From the NCBI GenBank assembly GCA_035610365.1, contig CM069436.1, positions 59,163,505-59,227,504 of the forward strand: a DNA stretch of 64,000 nucleotides. Direction: 5' to 3'. The first letter of the stretch is position 1. Every line of letters starts with the position of its first letter. Below are positions 36,096-48,900 of the stretch, piece after piece. The DNA is from Aquatica leii (taxonomy: Eukaryota > Arthropoda > Insecta > Coleoptera > Lampyridae). A program made the position numbers and the translations under genes. The notes beneath the pieces were generated by a model that saw only the letters and a program-made list of their open reading frames with translations, ran no database searches and had not been told where the DNA came from.

Positions 36096-37860
36096 CCCTT
36101 CTATTGTGTTTAAGTCAATATGACCCGATGCATTTTTCAAACATCAATGTACCGTTTATTTGTTTAAATATTTTGTTAATGTTATTTGGCTTTTATCATT
36201 TTTCTATAATAAGCGTGGACCGTGAATGGTAACAATAAAATTAATCTAGTGAAACGTTCGAGAAATTATTTGCAAATGCAAGAGCCTTCTAGAAGCTGTT
36301 ATCCATCTTCTAGAAGATATGCCGAAAAATAGGGAATACTCCAGAAGGGTTTTCTTATTGTATATATACCGACGGAACAATTCGTAGGTCAGTTATTGCT
36401 GGAATGCGAATGCAGCAGTGTTAAGAAGAATATTCAAGTGAAGATAAATAAGTGATTAGCACGTGCGAAGTTTTAAATAAGTAACAGTGTACACCGAATT
36501 GAGTGAACGTGACTTATAGTGTAAACAAACAAGTTAGTGGCTTTCTCTTATCGTCGCGTAAGTGATAGCATATTATTGTTTTATATAAATTACTGTAAGT
36601 TTTTATCCTTAGATATTTAAATTTAATTAGTTTTTAATAAATTATTACCCAACACTAGTATTCATTTTAAATGCAGTTTTTACACTTAATATCTTCGGGT
36701 CAATATGACCCGATACATAATACTATAGGGAAAAACTTTTATTATTATAAATGAATATAGGTTTCTAATTTTTACAGAAATAACTTAGATATTAATACGT
36801 TTATTGAACAAATTTCAACACAGTATAGCTATTTTTTGCACTCCATAACAAGTCGGGTTATTCTGCTTCAGTCTCGTGGTAAACACCTTGATGTTAGTCT
36901 AATACAAAAACAGTAACAGTTAGTGGAAACATGTAGCAGCCGGCCGTTAACGGATAGTGAACTTGAGAAGTTTTTATACGATTCTGACTGTCATGATAGT
37001 GCTTCTGAGGTAGAGGACCATTTGTCCCAAAAATTTTGTATAGCAGTGAATCTGATAATGAATCCAAAACTAACACTAAAGAATAGTGAAACTGATAGTG
37101 ATAATTCTGTAACTTCAAAAAATGGCAATATAGAATGGAACAGCAATCCATCTCAACAAGGTAGACTTTCAGCAGCAAATATTATTTCGACAACTCCAGG
37201 CCCAACAAGGTTTGCTACGTTATGGCGATCAGTTTTAAAAACTAACAATGGTTGAATTAGAAGCATACTTTGAACTACTTCTTATACCTGGAGTTCATAA
37301 ATCCCATGGAGAAGCAACGGCCAGTTTGTGAGACGGAAATGTAGGCTGACCTATATCCAGAGCAACCATGTTCTTACAACGATTTTACATAATATCTCGA
37401 ATAATTCGATTTAACAATAACGAAACTCGACTACAACTGCAATAGACTGATAAATTAGCAGCTATAAGAATGTTATGGGAAAAATGGGTTGAAATTCTAC
37501 CGACGGTTGATAATTTTAATGCAAATGTAACAGTAGATGAGCAATTGGTACCTTTTAAAGGCCGTTGTCCGTTTCGACAATACATCGCTAACAAGCTGGC
37601 CAAATACTAAATCAAGATTTGGATTTGAACCTCGAGAGAAAGGTCAAAGTAAAAGAGTTGAACTGGATCTTACATATCGTCTAAAAGGTCACAATGTAAC
37701 GTACGGTAATTTTTTTTACTTATTATGAGTTAGGGCAGATGCTATTGGAACGAAAAATAACTCTGCTTGGCACTATTAGAAAAAATAAGTTCGAATTGCC
37801 AACGGCTCCGTTTTGCAGCAGAAAACAAATCCTATCTCCAAAATTGATGTAACATAAAAA
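36096..37860 (+). pseudogene. piggyBac-like element with transposase pseudogene
   Basis: A likely left terminus follows TTAA at 36092-36095: CCCTTCTATTGTGTTTAAGT and then CAATATGACCCG. The CAATATGACCCG string recurs as part of the 17-bp palindrome CGGGTCAATATGACCCG at 36696-36712. Transposase similarity begins at about 36923 with RPLTDSELEKFLYDSD and continues with PSQQGRLSAANIISTTPGPT. In other frames come KSHGEATASL and DKLAAIRMLWEKWVEILPTV. Next are ANVTVDEQLVPFKGRCPFRQ, with the first catalytic Asp, and GHNVTYGNFFYLL, where the family has DNFFTS, so that Asp is lost. It fades near 37850 in an LLGTIRKNK-type block. Several stops and frame changes are present. No right terminus was found. 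Confidence 0.8.
36257..36556 (+). promoter_or_regulatory. Heat-shock-type promoter, 5' untranslated exon and splice donor
   Basis: Three TTCnnGAA heat-shock elements lie at 36257-36264 (TTCGAGAA), 36287-36294 and 36308-36315 (both TTCTAGAA). They are followed by a TATA box TATATATA at 36361-36368 and the arthropod initiator TCAGTT at 36389-36394, with the +1 A 30 bp after the TATA start. The next 165 bases are A-rich without a long frame, as in insect heat-shock 5' leaders, and end in CGTCGC|GTAAGT at about 36556. The block lies inside the piggyBac-like element, between its left terminus and the transposase remnant. It may drive the transposase, or it may be an upstream promoter of the IP6K gene, whose first coding exon has an unpaired acceptor at 42817. 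The motifs are seen; heat induction is inferred. Confidence 0.6.
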
Positions 37861-37979
37861 CTAATAAATCAGAATATAGTTATGCATTTTTTAAAAAATG
37901 TATTCTACAAAAATAGGATACACTTATTAACTATGTATTCTGAAGTATTAAGTTCTTCGATGAATTAGTTAAAAAAAAG

Positions 37980-38480
37980 TGTACTTGTAATGCCTAAAAA
38001 GCTGAGTTATCCATGGAAACTCGTGTATTGATTATTGGTTATTATAAAAATGGCAAAAGTAGTCGCAAGAATTAAAATGAAACAGTTGACAACATACTGG
38101 TAGGTTGATAAATAGAAAAAAGAAATGTTAATAACCAGCATACAAAATAGAAAAAAAAACAGCACCGAAAATAAACTGTTAAACGGATTGCATGAAAGAA
38201 TTGCTGTACAGAAACTGTTTTTAAGGACTCAAAATACACAAAAACGTTTAAATTGGGTACGACAGCATACGGATTGGATTCTTGGACGATGGAAAAGAGT
38301 GCTATGGACAGATGTGTTCAAATTTAAAATTACCGATTCACGGAGAGGTGTATTTGTACGCATATCTGCAGGAGAATGGACAACGACCACGTGAATGAGT
38401 AGAGTTAGGACATATAAAGTTTTGTTGTCCAAAGTCTTGACGATGCTCAGTTTGGGATTGTTTATTGATTAAGTATCAGC
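37980..38480 (+). pseudogene. Tc1-type transposase fragment
   Basis: The frame 38125-38394 contains QKLFLRTQNTQKRLNWVRQH, then WILGRWKRVLWTDVFKF and RRGVFVRISAGE. These match the segment around the first catalytic Asp of Tc1 transposases (family: RLxWAxxHxxW ... VLWSDESKF). Here the Asp is kept (WTD) but the following Glu-Ser is changed to Val-Phe. The N-terminal paired-type HTH is not clear and the remaining catalytic motifs are absent, so this is a truncated remnant. It lies just downstream of the piggyBac remnant on the same strand. Confidence 0.65.
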
Positions 38481-38536
38481 AGATTCAATGATCGACTCTG
38501 GAATTATCGAAGTTTGAAAATAAACTTAGTAGAGAT

Positions 38537-38869
38537 CATTTCACGACTAAAGAACCGTGAGGTGCGCGTCGGGTAAATCCGGAATTTGACGATCATGCGA
38601 AATAAATTCTAACTAAAAACATCATCTGTAAACAATGTACATTAACTGTAATGGTTTATCTTTAATTTAACTAAAAAATGCATACAAGACGATGAATAAA
38701 ATATAAAAAAATATAAAACACAAAGATGAAAAAGAGTTTGTAACAAATTGTGGAATAAATGTGGACACCTCAAACGCCGTATGAAAAGTGCAAAAGTTTT
38801 TTGGTTAGCTAGTGTACTGACAATCGGAACAAAACTGGTTTCTGCGCAGCGGTTCTTTAGTCTTGAAAT
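38537..38869. mobile_element. Inverted-repeat element, about 330 bp
   Basis: CATTTCACGACTAAAGAACC at 38537-38556 pairs with the reverse complement at 38850-38869 with one mismatch, and the arms continue imperfectly into a GTGCGCG / CGCAG pair. The interior has no transposase. The structure suggests a small non-autonomous element. Confidence 0.45.
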
Positions 38870-41800
38870 GAACTCTACTGCCATTTTCTATCTACGGACC
38901 AGTAAATCCATGAACTGCTGAACTTTGTCGAATATTTTTTTCCTACAGTCGAAATCAAGTTAATAGACAATTATTGGTAACGTGAATAATTGTTTTATGG
39001 GTACGTGAGGATTTTCTCGGAGATGTAGAATAATGGAACTGTTCACAAATGCCAAAAAATTTTAATAACTGATAAAAGACAAACTAAATATTCTTACCGA
39101 TTATCAAATAATGAAATCGATACCAATTAATTTCAATTAATGACATTTATATTATGCAACGTTACTTACTGATTTCTTTGATCTTGCATAATAATTAATT
39201 AAACTTTACTATCTGCCGCACAGTATTACGGTATTACTGTTAACATAGAGATCTATAAAAATGTGGTAATAACTTTCCTCGCGACAACCACATATTGAGG
39301 TTATTGTTATTACATAATTTTGTTACTTTTTACTGACGGACCAGCATTCTGTAAAAACTACTAAATTAATATCGTACATAATTTGTTATAAAAAGTTGCA
39401 GCGTGTTAAGGTTGAATGTTGAATAAGTAACGTTTCCTATTCGACGGTTTTTAGGCACGTTTAATTTTGAATCTGTGCCACCATTATCATGCGGTTTAAC
39501 TTGTTATCGGTATCGCGCTGTTAAAGTGTGACCGTAGAAAATTACAACTTATGCTTGCTAACGTTTATTTATTTACAGTTATGTAAATTCATTTTTTATT
39601 TTGCCAGCGTGGCGTATACTTTGATGCTGACATCGACGTAATGAAAAACGAAACCAGGTACAAGATCGATCATACAAATTTCAAAAGAATCCAATTAAAA
39701 CTTTGAAATCGAAATACATAGTTAGTTATACGTACACTAGGGATTGACGCCGTCTCTTTGATAGAAAATTATGTATTGTGGTCAAGTTTAGATTAGATTT
39801 GCGATTCTATACGTGAAAAAGTTTTAGTACTTGTGTACGTTATTTTGTGTTTGATAGATTTACCAATTTTTTCATTGAATCGCCGTTGTTTATTAGAGTA
39901 TAATAAGCAATTCATATTGGGAGTATCTATATATAGAAAATGCAAAATGGATAAATGAGTATAGTCTTTTTTAGCAAATTTTCTTGTGGGCATTTTTGAT
40001 AGTCTTTTGATGACAACTTTCTATTATTGCCGTGCTTAAACTAACGAAGTTTTGCGTAATATTGTCTCATACTATATTATAAGAGCTTAGACAGTCTACT
40101 TTTAAAATTGGAAGGTGGGAAAATACATTTATTTTAAACATTTTGATTGTTTAGATAGATACTAAACCGACATTTGTGTTGCTGAATGATTAGGATCAGC
40201 AAATCAGAAAAACTTAAGACGTGCGTGGACCTTACAAAAAACGTCTGCGGTAGAAATATCTGGTGCCATTTGAATTTGAATGAGAACGCACATCCTACCT
40301 CGAACCGCACAAGTCGCAGTGCCTTCATTTAATGGAAGAATAATTTCTTTCGGCGCGTGCGGTTCGTTCGGCTCTGGCTAGTGTACGCACATTAAAAAAA
40401 ATAAGAAAGATGACACACACCATGAGGAAGAAAACCTATACAGCCTGAAAACTTGATGTCAATGATAATGTGGCTTTTGCCAAAACTAAGAATTATAATA
40501 ATGAAATAGTAAAATTTGTTCTAGAATTATAGAGATTGTTTTTAGACATAGTAAAATGTTCTATAGATTGGCAATACAGTAGCATTATCAAATTTTCACA
40601 TTTCAGAAAATGTGTCACTACTTTATCTTCTGCAACAAACTGATAAGAAAGTAGAACAATAGGAAAGAAACGCAATTCTTATCTATACGCACAAAGCTCT
40701 GGATTATTTTAAACGAAGTTATGAAATCGTTAAGATAGAGATTGGATTTTTATATGAAACACTTGCGTACTAGTTTAATTAAAGTGCATAAATTTTCCTC
40801 TCGTTAATAATTCTGCAAGACCGACTTTTACGGTTGTTACATTTCAGTTTTCATGAGTTTGGAATGCAATAAAAATTAGCAATTTTGATATGGAATCGAA
40901 GTGAGGTTTAAAAATATGGTGCTTAGTTTAAACTGTGCCTAAAAATATAAGAGAAAAACCAGACGCTAGTGGTGCGAATATAAATTTGGGTGTATGTATG
41001 TATAGAATTGAGTGCATTTGCCAACGCACACTAATAATTAAATTGACAATAAATTTAGTCGAACTTCTAAATAGTGATTAAAGTTGTAATTAGGTTAATC
41101 AATAAATTCGCTTTGGAACGAATACTTGAAATAATCTTTTTATTGACCGATAACATATCCAAGTATCGATAGATATTTTTTCGTTGTTAATAAAAGTAAA
41201 TTTTGTTGTGGTTTTGGAATGTCACGTTTCTCTTAAAAGGTTAATTTAGTATTTTCAAAAAATTTCGAGATTTGTTGAGAAGAGTTGTTGGCGTTGCTTA
41301 CGTACAAACTGTTACTATTTCAGTTTTCAGTAGCGGCTTATATTTGTATAGTACATCATAACTGCGGAATTAAGGTTTATTAATATAAAAAGTATTGTTT
41401 TGAAAAATTCTCACAATAAGGAAAGTTGTTATCAGTGTACTGCTAGTATTATACATATTTGCAATGACTAAAATAATCCAAGGTTATTTGAACTACTGGC
41501 TTTGTCAAACTGATTATATTTACCAATAAATCTATTAATAAATTTTACTGTAGTAAGAAATAAGGCATATATTTTTATGACTAATTCGTAACAAATTCAA
41601 TTCAACAACTAAATTTTTGCCAATTGAAACTAACTGAAACCAGTTTTGGTCTGCAAAATATATTGGCAAACTACTAGAAACGACTTTTTTTCCAATGGCC
41701 GAAAACGCTGTTTTTTTTTCAAAATTGACGTAATTCAATCTTCTTGGTTATTTGTATTCTAATATATTTTTTTACAATTTCTAAATGCGTAGGTACTTTG

Positions 41801-42817
41801 AAACGTGGTATAATTGTATGTACGACTAACGCTTAATTATTTTAATTACAGTAGTTAATAAGCTATGATGATGGCCTCAACTGATGAGATCAATGTTCAA
41901 TACGCTGTCTACTGCTCCTCATATATTTAAAAATAATTTTGAACAATGCAACGGTTTGATCAATAAAATCGATTTCTAAAAGTAAGGCAATTAAGGAAAT
42001 GGGAATTTCTGTTCATTTTACCAACGCAATTGCGGGACACGTGTATTACAACGTAGAATTGCGCGTAATAGCTATCAGCAATTATTGTTTTATGTTTTTT
42101 AAATCAATACATTTTATATTTATCGTAAATTTTGTGCGATTATTACTGACACAATTTACAACATGGAAAACGTATTAAAAATCTCGTTACAAAGGTGGTT
42201 CGTGTAAATTGAATTGTTGTAGTAGGTGTAGGAAGATACGGGTAATTTAAGGTAGATGATTAATGTTTGAAATACTTGCAAGGATGCATTGCGATTATAA
42301 GTTTATTTTTGCGTTAGGTCGACCTTAATACTACTAACCTCGTTATGTCAACCGTTAAGGATTCAACAACACGTTGCTTAAACGTTGGGCAAAGAATATA
42401 TGACTTCTGTTATATACATAGACCAACGCTGATGCATTAAAGGTTACTGTTATAAGGTTCCAATTAAGGAAGTGTAACTGCCCAGTATAAAGTTTTTTTG
42501 CTGGGAAATACCATCATGTGATTTTTATCAAAAGATTGCGGTATTCGCACAACGACAGTAACGTTCCTTGGGTCCTTAAATTTTGCTGGACCAAGCAAGC
42601 TTTGATTACTTACTATATCTATCAAATCAATGACATTTATAAAATATTTTCAAAACTAAAAATTTTAGTATAAAAACTACAAAACAATTATAAAAACACT
42701 GTAGGATAATGGTTATATTAATGATCTTCGTTTTCTAACAACGATATTTCTTTAATAAACGTAATCTTTACAAAGCATTCTCACTGCGTTTTCTTACTTT
42801 TATTTTTTTTATTTCAG
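38870..42817. other. Upstream region of the IP6K gene; CpG-bearing patch at 40190-40390
   Basis: Mostly AT-rich. The patch 40190-40390 is richer in CG (GGCGCGTGCGGTTCGTTCGG near 40352) and reads on the + strand CVDLTKNVCGRNIWCHLNLN without a stop. It could be an untranslated or alternative upstream exon of the IP6K gene, or an unrelated relic. The splice acceptor at 42811-42817 (TTTTTTTTATTTCAG) ends the interval. Confidence 0.35.
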
Positions 42818-42909
42818 ATACAACCTGGTTTGTTTGAAGGTTTTTGCGTTTTTTTAACAAAAAAAACTTTGGAAGAGATACACCTAAAGTGTTTCGAGGG
42901 ACTGTGGGG
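42818..42909 (+). other. 5' untranslated part of the first IP6K coding exon
   Basis: The exon begins after a strong polypyrimidine tract and AG at 42816-42817. In the coding frame a TGA at 42835-42837 closes the frame, and there is no ATG before 42910, so these 92 bases are untranslated. The acceptor implies at least one further non-coding exon upstream. Confidence 0.6.
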
Positions 42910-45900
42910 ATGGTTTACTTGTTGGCGGATTGGGGTATGGGAGAGTCTGAAACCAGAAATAGGCATTATGCTGAACAATCGCAAGAGTTACTTCGTATTG
43001 ATCAACATCGTGACCATCTTGATGAATGTGACGAAATTGATTTGCATCCCCTGCGCAATCAAGTAAGTGATTAACGAACTTTTTCTTTCTTAAATTTGTA
43101 GTGTACTACTTTTACAAGGTTTTAAATTACGAAATTTTTATAGGAGAAAGTTATCAGTAATTTTTGCAAGTAAAATCGGGGACGTCTATCAGCTAGAATG
43201 AATCGATTTTAATCAGACACGTTTTAATTAAACGAAAAAGTTTGCGCTGTCCCAAAAGTGTTTAATTAAGGTTTAAGAATACATGGCCGAGTACGCAAAT
43301 AAACGTTTTTTAATCAATAGGAAACGTATACATTGCGCTAGTTTTGTATATAACATAGTTTGTATTATTTATCACCGTATTAACGTTTGTGTTTTAATTG
43401 TTGTAATACACTTGGCCTTATTATTTTAATCTGGCGTTTAACTTTTATCAAAATTATTTTTACTGCGCAAACAATGCTATTAACAAATCTGACATACTGC
43501 CATAATTAGCTAAAATTGCAAGGCGTTTCTTGCTTTATGCACAAAAGGGAAAGTTATTGCTAAATAAGATATGGTGAGATGCTGAATTTCTTGAACTATG
43601 CTGTTTCGATGTACGAGTAGTCCGGAAATGTTGCAATATATAGGTGATAATGGACAGATGAAGTACAGAAGTTTATACAAATTTTGTAAAATGTGCTAAG
43701 ATGTCCAGAGATTACATCTTTTTACTGTGCACTGCTAGTAAAATGTAGGCGAATGTTTTTACAAATGACCTAAAACTACGCGTGATCAATGCATTTAGGT
43801 TACAGGAGCTGTTAGATAGTTCTTAGTTTAAGGAAAGAAATGCAAGAAGTAAATGGAAAAGTTTGATTCGAAAAATATTATTATGGTGATAGACTAATCT
43901 TGTTGATTGCGAGCACAAACAAAAAGCATAGACGACTTATGCTTTGTTTTGTTTCTAAGATACATATGCCATTTTTGCAACATCGTATAGTGGTATCGGA
44001 TATTTCATATTTGCTGACACAAATTTCTGTCAATGCATGTTATGACTTCAATAAATTTCGTTAGGTTGTTATTAGCTAATGTTTTAGAGTATATACATTT
44101 GGTAACGGTAATCAAACACAATGTATCGTTGTAAAAAGATATAGCTAATACCTAATGTAAAATTCTAATGTGTTTATGAATGTGCGTTGTTGTTTTCTCC
44201 GTTCTACTTTTAGGTGTTTCGACTTCAAGCAAAAACACTTTTGCATAGAAGTTATGACAAAGTGCAGAAGAATGGGTGCACTATAATAACAGATAAACGC
44301 AGAAAACATTACGACACAGATAAATAAATATGAAATTTTGGAAATGTTGAGTATAAACATCTTCAGCGAGTGTTTGAAAAATATATTAAACTAAGTGAAA
44401 TTTAGAAGTGGACTTGTTCTAAAATTTCACCCGTTTAAATAACTTAAGAATCAAAGCTATATGGGATTATTACACGTTGCAATGCGATATAATAACCTCA
44501 AGCAAGAAACAAAAGACAGTTTCCAACTGCAGTATGATGTAGAAAGAATTAATTTCTATGGAATATAGAGCTGGCATTAATTTATATAAACGAAAATAGA
44601 ACACCGTGCTGAGTCATCAAATCGTTATTGATTAGCACACTAAATTGATTAAAACGGAAATCGTTCGGACCCCGGCGTTTGCATAGTTTTGTGCAACGCC
44701 AGATGAATTGCGTCAAGTATGTCGTAGTGAATGACGGTATTGATTGAATCATAATAGATATTTCTGACCAACATTCATTCATATAATTTTATTTTCATTT
44801 CCTTGATTATTTTTTTTTAAATTTACGGTAATAGCGTCACGTTTTTAAAGTTGACTAACTGTGGTCTACAACCACTCTTGGTCATAGATGCGTGTTCAGT
44901 ATGAAAAGAGATTTTTAAAAAAATCTTATTTTGTAGCGATGACTTAATCGTATCGGTTAGTTTATTTTGGCATACTTTTCAGTAAGTGTGTACTTCTGTA
45001 ATTGCCAACTTTGTTGTTGATACAGCTTTTTTTAATAAATAATATGGTTTAGGCTATTAGATTCTGTTCCATGCCTGTTTTTGCATAAACCATGAACCTT
45101 CACGAAAGCAAATGAAAAAAAGACGATTAACTAACCATACCAGTCTTAATTCAAACTACATCTGAGTATTAGAAATTTGTCATTAGAACTTTATATACCT
45201 ACAAAATTGATTTGTCGAATTTACAGAATTTTTAAGCTACGTAGTTGGCTCAACATATTGACAATGTAACGAAGGTACTATTGAGTTCAAAAACATGCAT
45301 TAATACCACTAAAGTGATTTAGTTTACTAAATTTATATTTATATTTGATCTTTTTACTAATTGACATAAAATAATTATCACTATACTATGTGTGGTCACA
45401 TTCCATTAGTACTACCTTTTTGAATTGAGTAATTTTTATTTGTTGTTTACATATTTGACTAGGACTATAATAGCGTTAAATGTTAATAATTTTACACGTT
45501 ATAAAAAAACCGTAAATATACGACGGAGAAAAGTAATGTTATTGTATTGGTATTGTATTGGTTTTAGGTTGGAGGACACACAAGACTTATGGTATTGAAT
45601 CCTAGTACCATTTGTAAACCACTGAATTACAGAGAACTAGATTTCTATCGAAACATTCAAGATAAAGACATCAGACACTTTGTACCAAAATATAAAGGTA
45701 AGCTGAGTAGATAATAAGCCAGTGTTCGAACAAAGACTAATTTCAAGTGAACCAGTGAAAAAATTTTTTACTTACGTAACAAGAACTTTCAATTGCGTAA
45801 GTCAAAATTCTTGAAATGATCTGTGATATAAATGTTTGAACAATTCTAGTTTTAAAGAATATAATTGCCTTAATTGTCTTTATAGGCGTATTTCTAGAAT

Positions 45901-48900
45901 TGTTCAAAATAACTGGATTTAAAGCAGTTGTTAATTAGTGCTAGTTTATACATATATAGTAGTACTATTTTATGTTGTATGAAATGAGAATTAGAAAAAT
46001 AAATAATTTTAGAAATGATTTTCTAAATTAGTGAAGCATGCACTTGAACATTACGCAGTAGGTTTTCAAAATAAAATCAAACATACTGCCTAACATTTGA
46101 TCATTGTCATTTTTATTTACATCATTGATTTATTAACTAAACAATAATTGTCTTGTGTTTGTTTAATACATAAAATCTGCTTATATTTATGTTACGCAAA
46201 ATCTGCATAATGCGAATGCAGCTTTTGTCATTTGAAATTTTCATTTTAACTTTTATTAAATAAAGTGTTTTTAATTTATTTTAAACAATGAATATTTCAA
46301 AAAGCTTTAAGAACAAATACGCTTAATCTAAGTTATCTGAGTAATTGTTTTGAATGAATGTTTTTTTATCGATTCTGTCTTAAGTTCGGTTTATAACCCA
46401 TATTATTAGTGCATATTGTTTTATAGAAATAGGTAAGTATGACAATTTAAAAAGTCTTTTAAGTGATATTACCTTGTGGTATGATTGTGTGTATGAGTGA
46501 CTTAACTAGAAATCGTTATGCCACAATCATTTCTTTTATTGAGGAATTCGGCAACGAGTTGGATGTTGGAGATATTACAGCCGGCTGCCCCCTGCCTGGC
46601 CGTCACCCTGATTGCTACCTCCATGCGTTCCTTCGGGGTTTGTATGGACGACTTCAATTTCTTCCAATGGTTGCAAAGGCTCTTTTATTTATATTATACA
46701 TAATACTTGATAGAATGAGGATGAAGTTGTGCGAACATCCACATTCTATTAAACAAACATTAATCTTTATAAACAACAAGAAAAATGCAAGATACTTGGC
46801 TTAGTTGAGCACTATCATATCATCTTAATAATTATTTACCATAATATCACGTCATTTTCTGTTTTGCATCTTATTCATTTGCTTTATGTGATTTTATGGA
46901 TAAATACATTAGCTTATTTTCCTAATTTTCTGCTATCATTAATTAATACTTTGCTTAAAATTTATCAAACGAATAGTTGCATTTTGCGACATTCCAAGTA
47001 ACATTGCTAATATTTACGATTAGAAAAATTATAAAAATAAATTTTGACTTACTGTACTTCAATGAAAAAAAAATGTTGTTAGGCACTTTATACTATAAAA
47101 TATATACACATAAAATGTTTATAAGGACAATTAGTAATAGAAACGGCAAATTGTTTCAGGAGTTATGCAAGCAACATTATGTGGTGGTTCAAAATTGGAA
47201 AAAAGATATAGTCCTAGTTTTCGAGATGATTCTTCTAGATCTAAAAGTGGATCCAAGCGAAAAAGAGAAGATGTTTTAAAGTAAATATTATTTTAATCAT
47301 TATTATATGTTATTCTATCTATAAAATATTAAGTCTTGTTTGATATTTACGCATAGTCAAAACAGTGAGTGATATCCTATTATTGCTATTGAATGTGTTG
47401 ATATGTAAATTTATGTATTAAATTAATCAGGAACTAAGTGGAATAAACAAATTTTTGCTTCCTAAATTTACTTGATAGTATCTATTGTATATCTCGCTCG
47501 GGAAAAAGTTCAATCGCATCGAAATTAATCAGTTATATCTGTTATTACCAGAGACTTTTTACGGTTCCGAGTACATTTATACATAGTTATAACCGTTACA
47601 GGTATACTGCCAGTCTCTAATATTACCTTACCTCGCATCTCGAGAAGTTAGAATGCATCCATATGTTTCAATGCTGTTTTCTTCGGCAATGAATTTTGAT
47701 GCCACTCACGATCCCGACTATACGTCGATAAAATACGACTGTACAATAATACAGAATGCTTCTGGCGAATCATAATTTATAGAAAAGGCCAGAAGCGTAA
47801 ACTTGTTTTAACACAAAGAGGGAACTTAACCGCATTTTTTTCTTATAGGATCCGAGTTCACCGTAGCGGTAATCCAAAAGATGTAATAAAGAGTATTTCT
47901 CAAGCTGACAATACAAATAAGCAATATTTTTTAATGTTAGAAAATATCACATCGCGGTATATTCAACCATGTATCTTAGATTTAAAAATGGGTACACGTC
48001 AACATTTAGACGATGCACCCGCAGAAAAAAAATACAAGCAAATAGCTAAATGTCAAGCAAGTACGTCTGCATCGTTAGGTGTACGGTTGTGTGGAATGCA
48101 AGTTTATCAAAATGATAGCGATCATTATTATAAAAAAGATAAATATTGGGGCCGAGAATTGAACGAAGACGGATTTAAAAATGCTCTATTTAAATTTTTC
48201 CACAACGGATGTCGTCTTAGAGTTAGCGTTATTAGAAAAGTAATCGCAAAGTTAGAACAATTAAGGAAAGTGATAGAACAGCAAAGCAGTTATAGATATT
48301 ATTCGTGGTATGTAGCAATAGTGTGATCCACCAATAATTGTAATTTATTTTTGTTTTCAGTTCGCTCTTAATTGTTTATGAAGGAAACGATGGAATTCCT
48401 GCACCCGCCCCAGAGAGTTCCGATAATTTAGTTCCTAATTTTTGTGATTACACTCAAGAATCTGAAGACAACAGTCAGGAAGTTCCATGTTGTTATGACG
48501 CAGACACAAGTAATTGTTCAATGGATTTTGGACACGAAGAAGTTAGCCAAGATTTGCATCACAGAGGGTTTGGCGAAGCGGCGGCGCGAGGAGCGCAATC
48601 TAGCAACTTCTATCCAATATCCGAAGAAACTATGTTTTTAGACAGGCCGACTAGTATTCCTCGAATTACCACATCGAGTCCCGTAGATAGTTGGATGATG
48701 TATTCAAATAGTAGTAGCGACGAATATTCTTTATCTGGACAGTTTCACGGTGGTAGTTCGAACGAAGACACTTCAGATTTCGAACCAACGTCTCCTAAGA
48801 AAAACAAACCTAAACACAGTTGTAAACCGTTGCAGTATGCGGACTTAGAATTAGAAGACGAAGACGATGAAGAAGTGACCCCTACTGTTTCTCACACAAA

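Noticed and set aside
36391..36929. A complete heat-shock protein gene after the promoter
   Set aside because: No Hsp70 or small-Hsp coding motifs follow; the next coding similarity is piggyBac.
36894..37178. 94-codon - strand frame
   Set aside because: Antisense of the piggyBac transposase N-terminus at 36923-37255.
38642..38884. 80-codon - strand frame
   Set aside because: No recognised domain; it lies within the inverted-repeat element at 38537-38869 and looks like a chance frame.
42830..43066. Alternative + frame in the first IP6K exon (78 codons)
   Set aside because: It does not join exon 2 in phase. The overlapping frame ending in LHPLRNQ does, and it gives NQVGGHTRL, the expected IP6K sequence.
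46977..47279. 100-codon frame overlapping IP6K exon 3
   Set aside because: It runs through the acceptor and reads exon 3 in a frame that does not fit exon 4.
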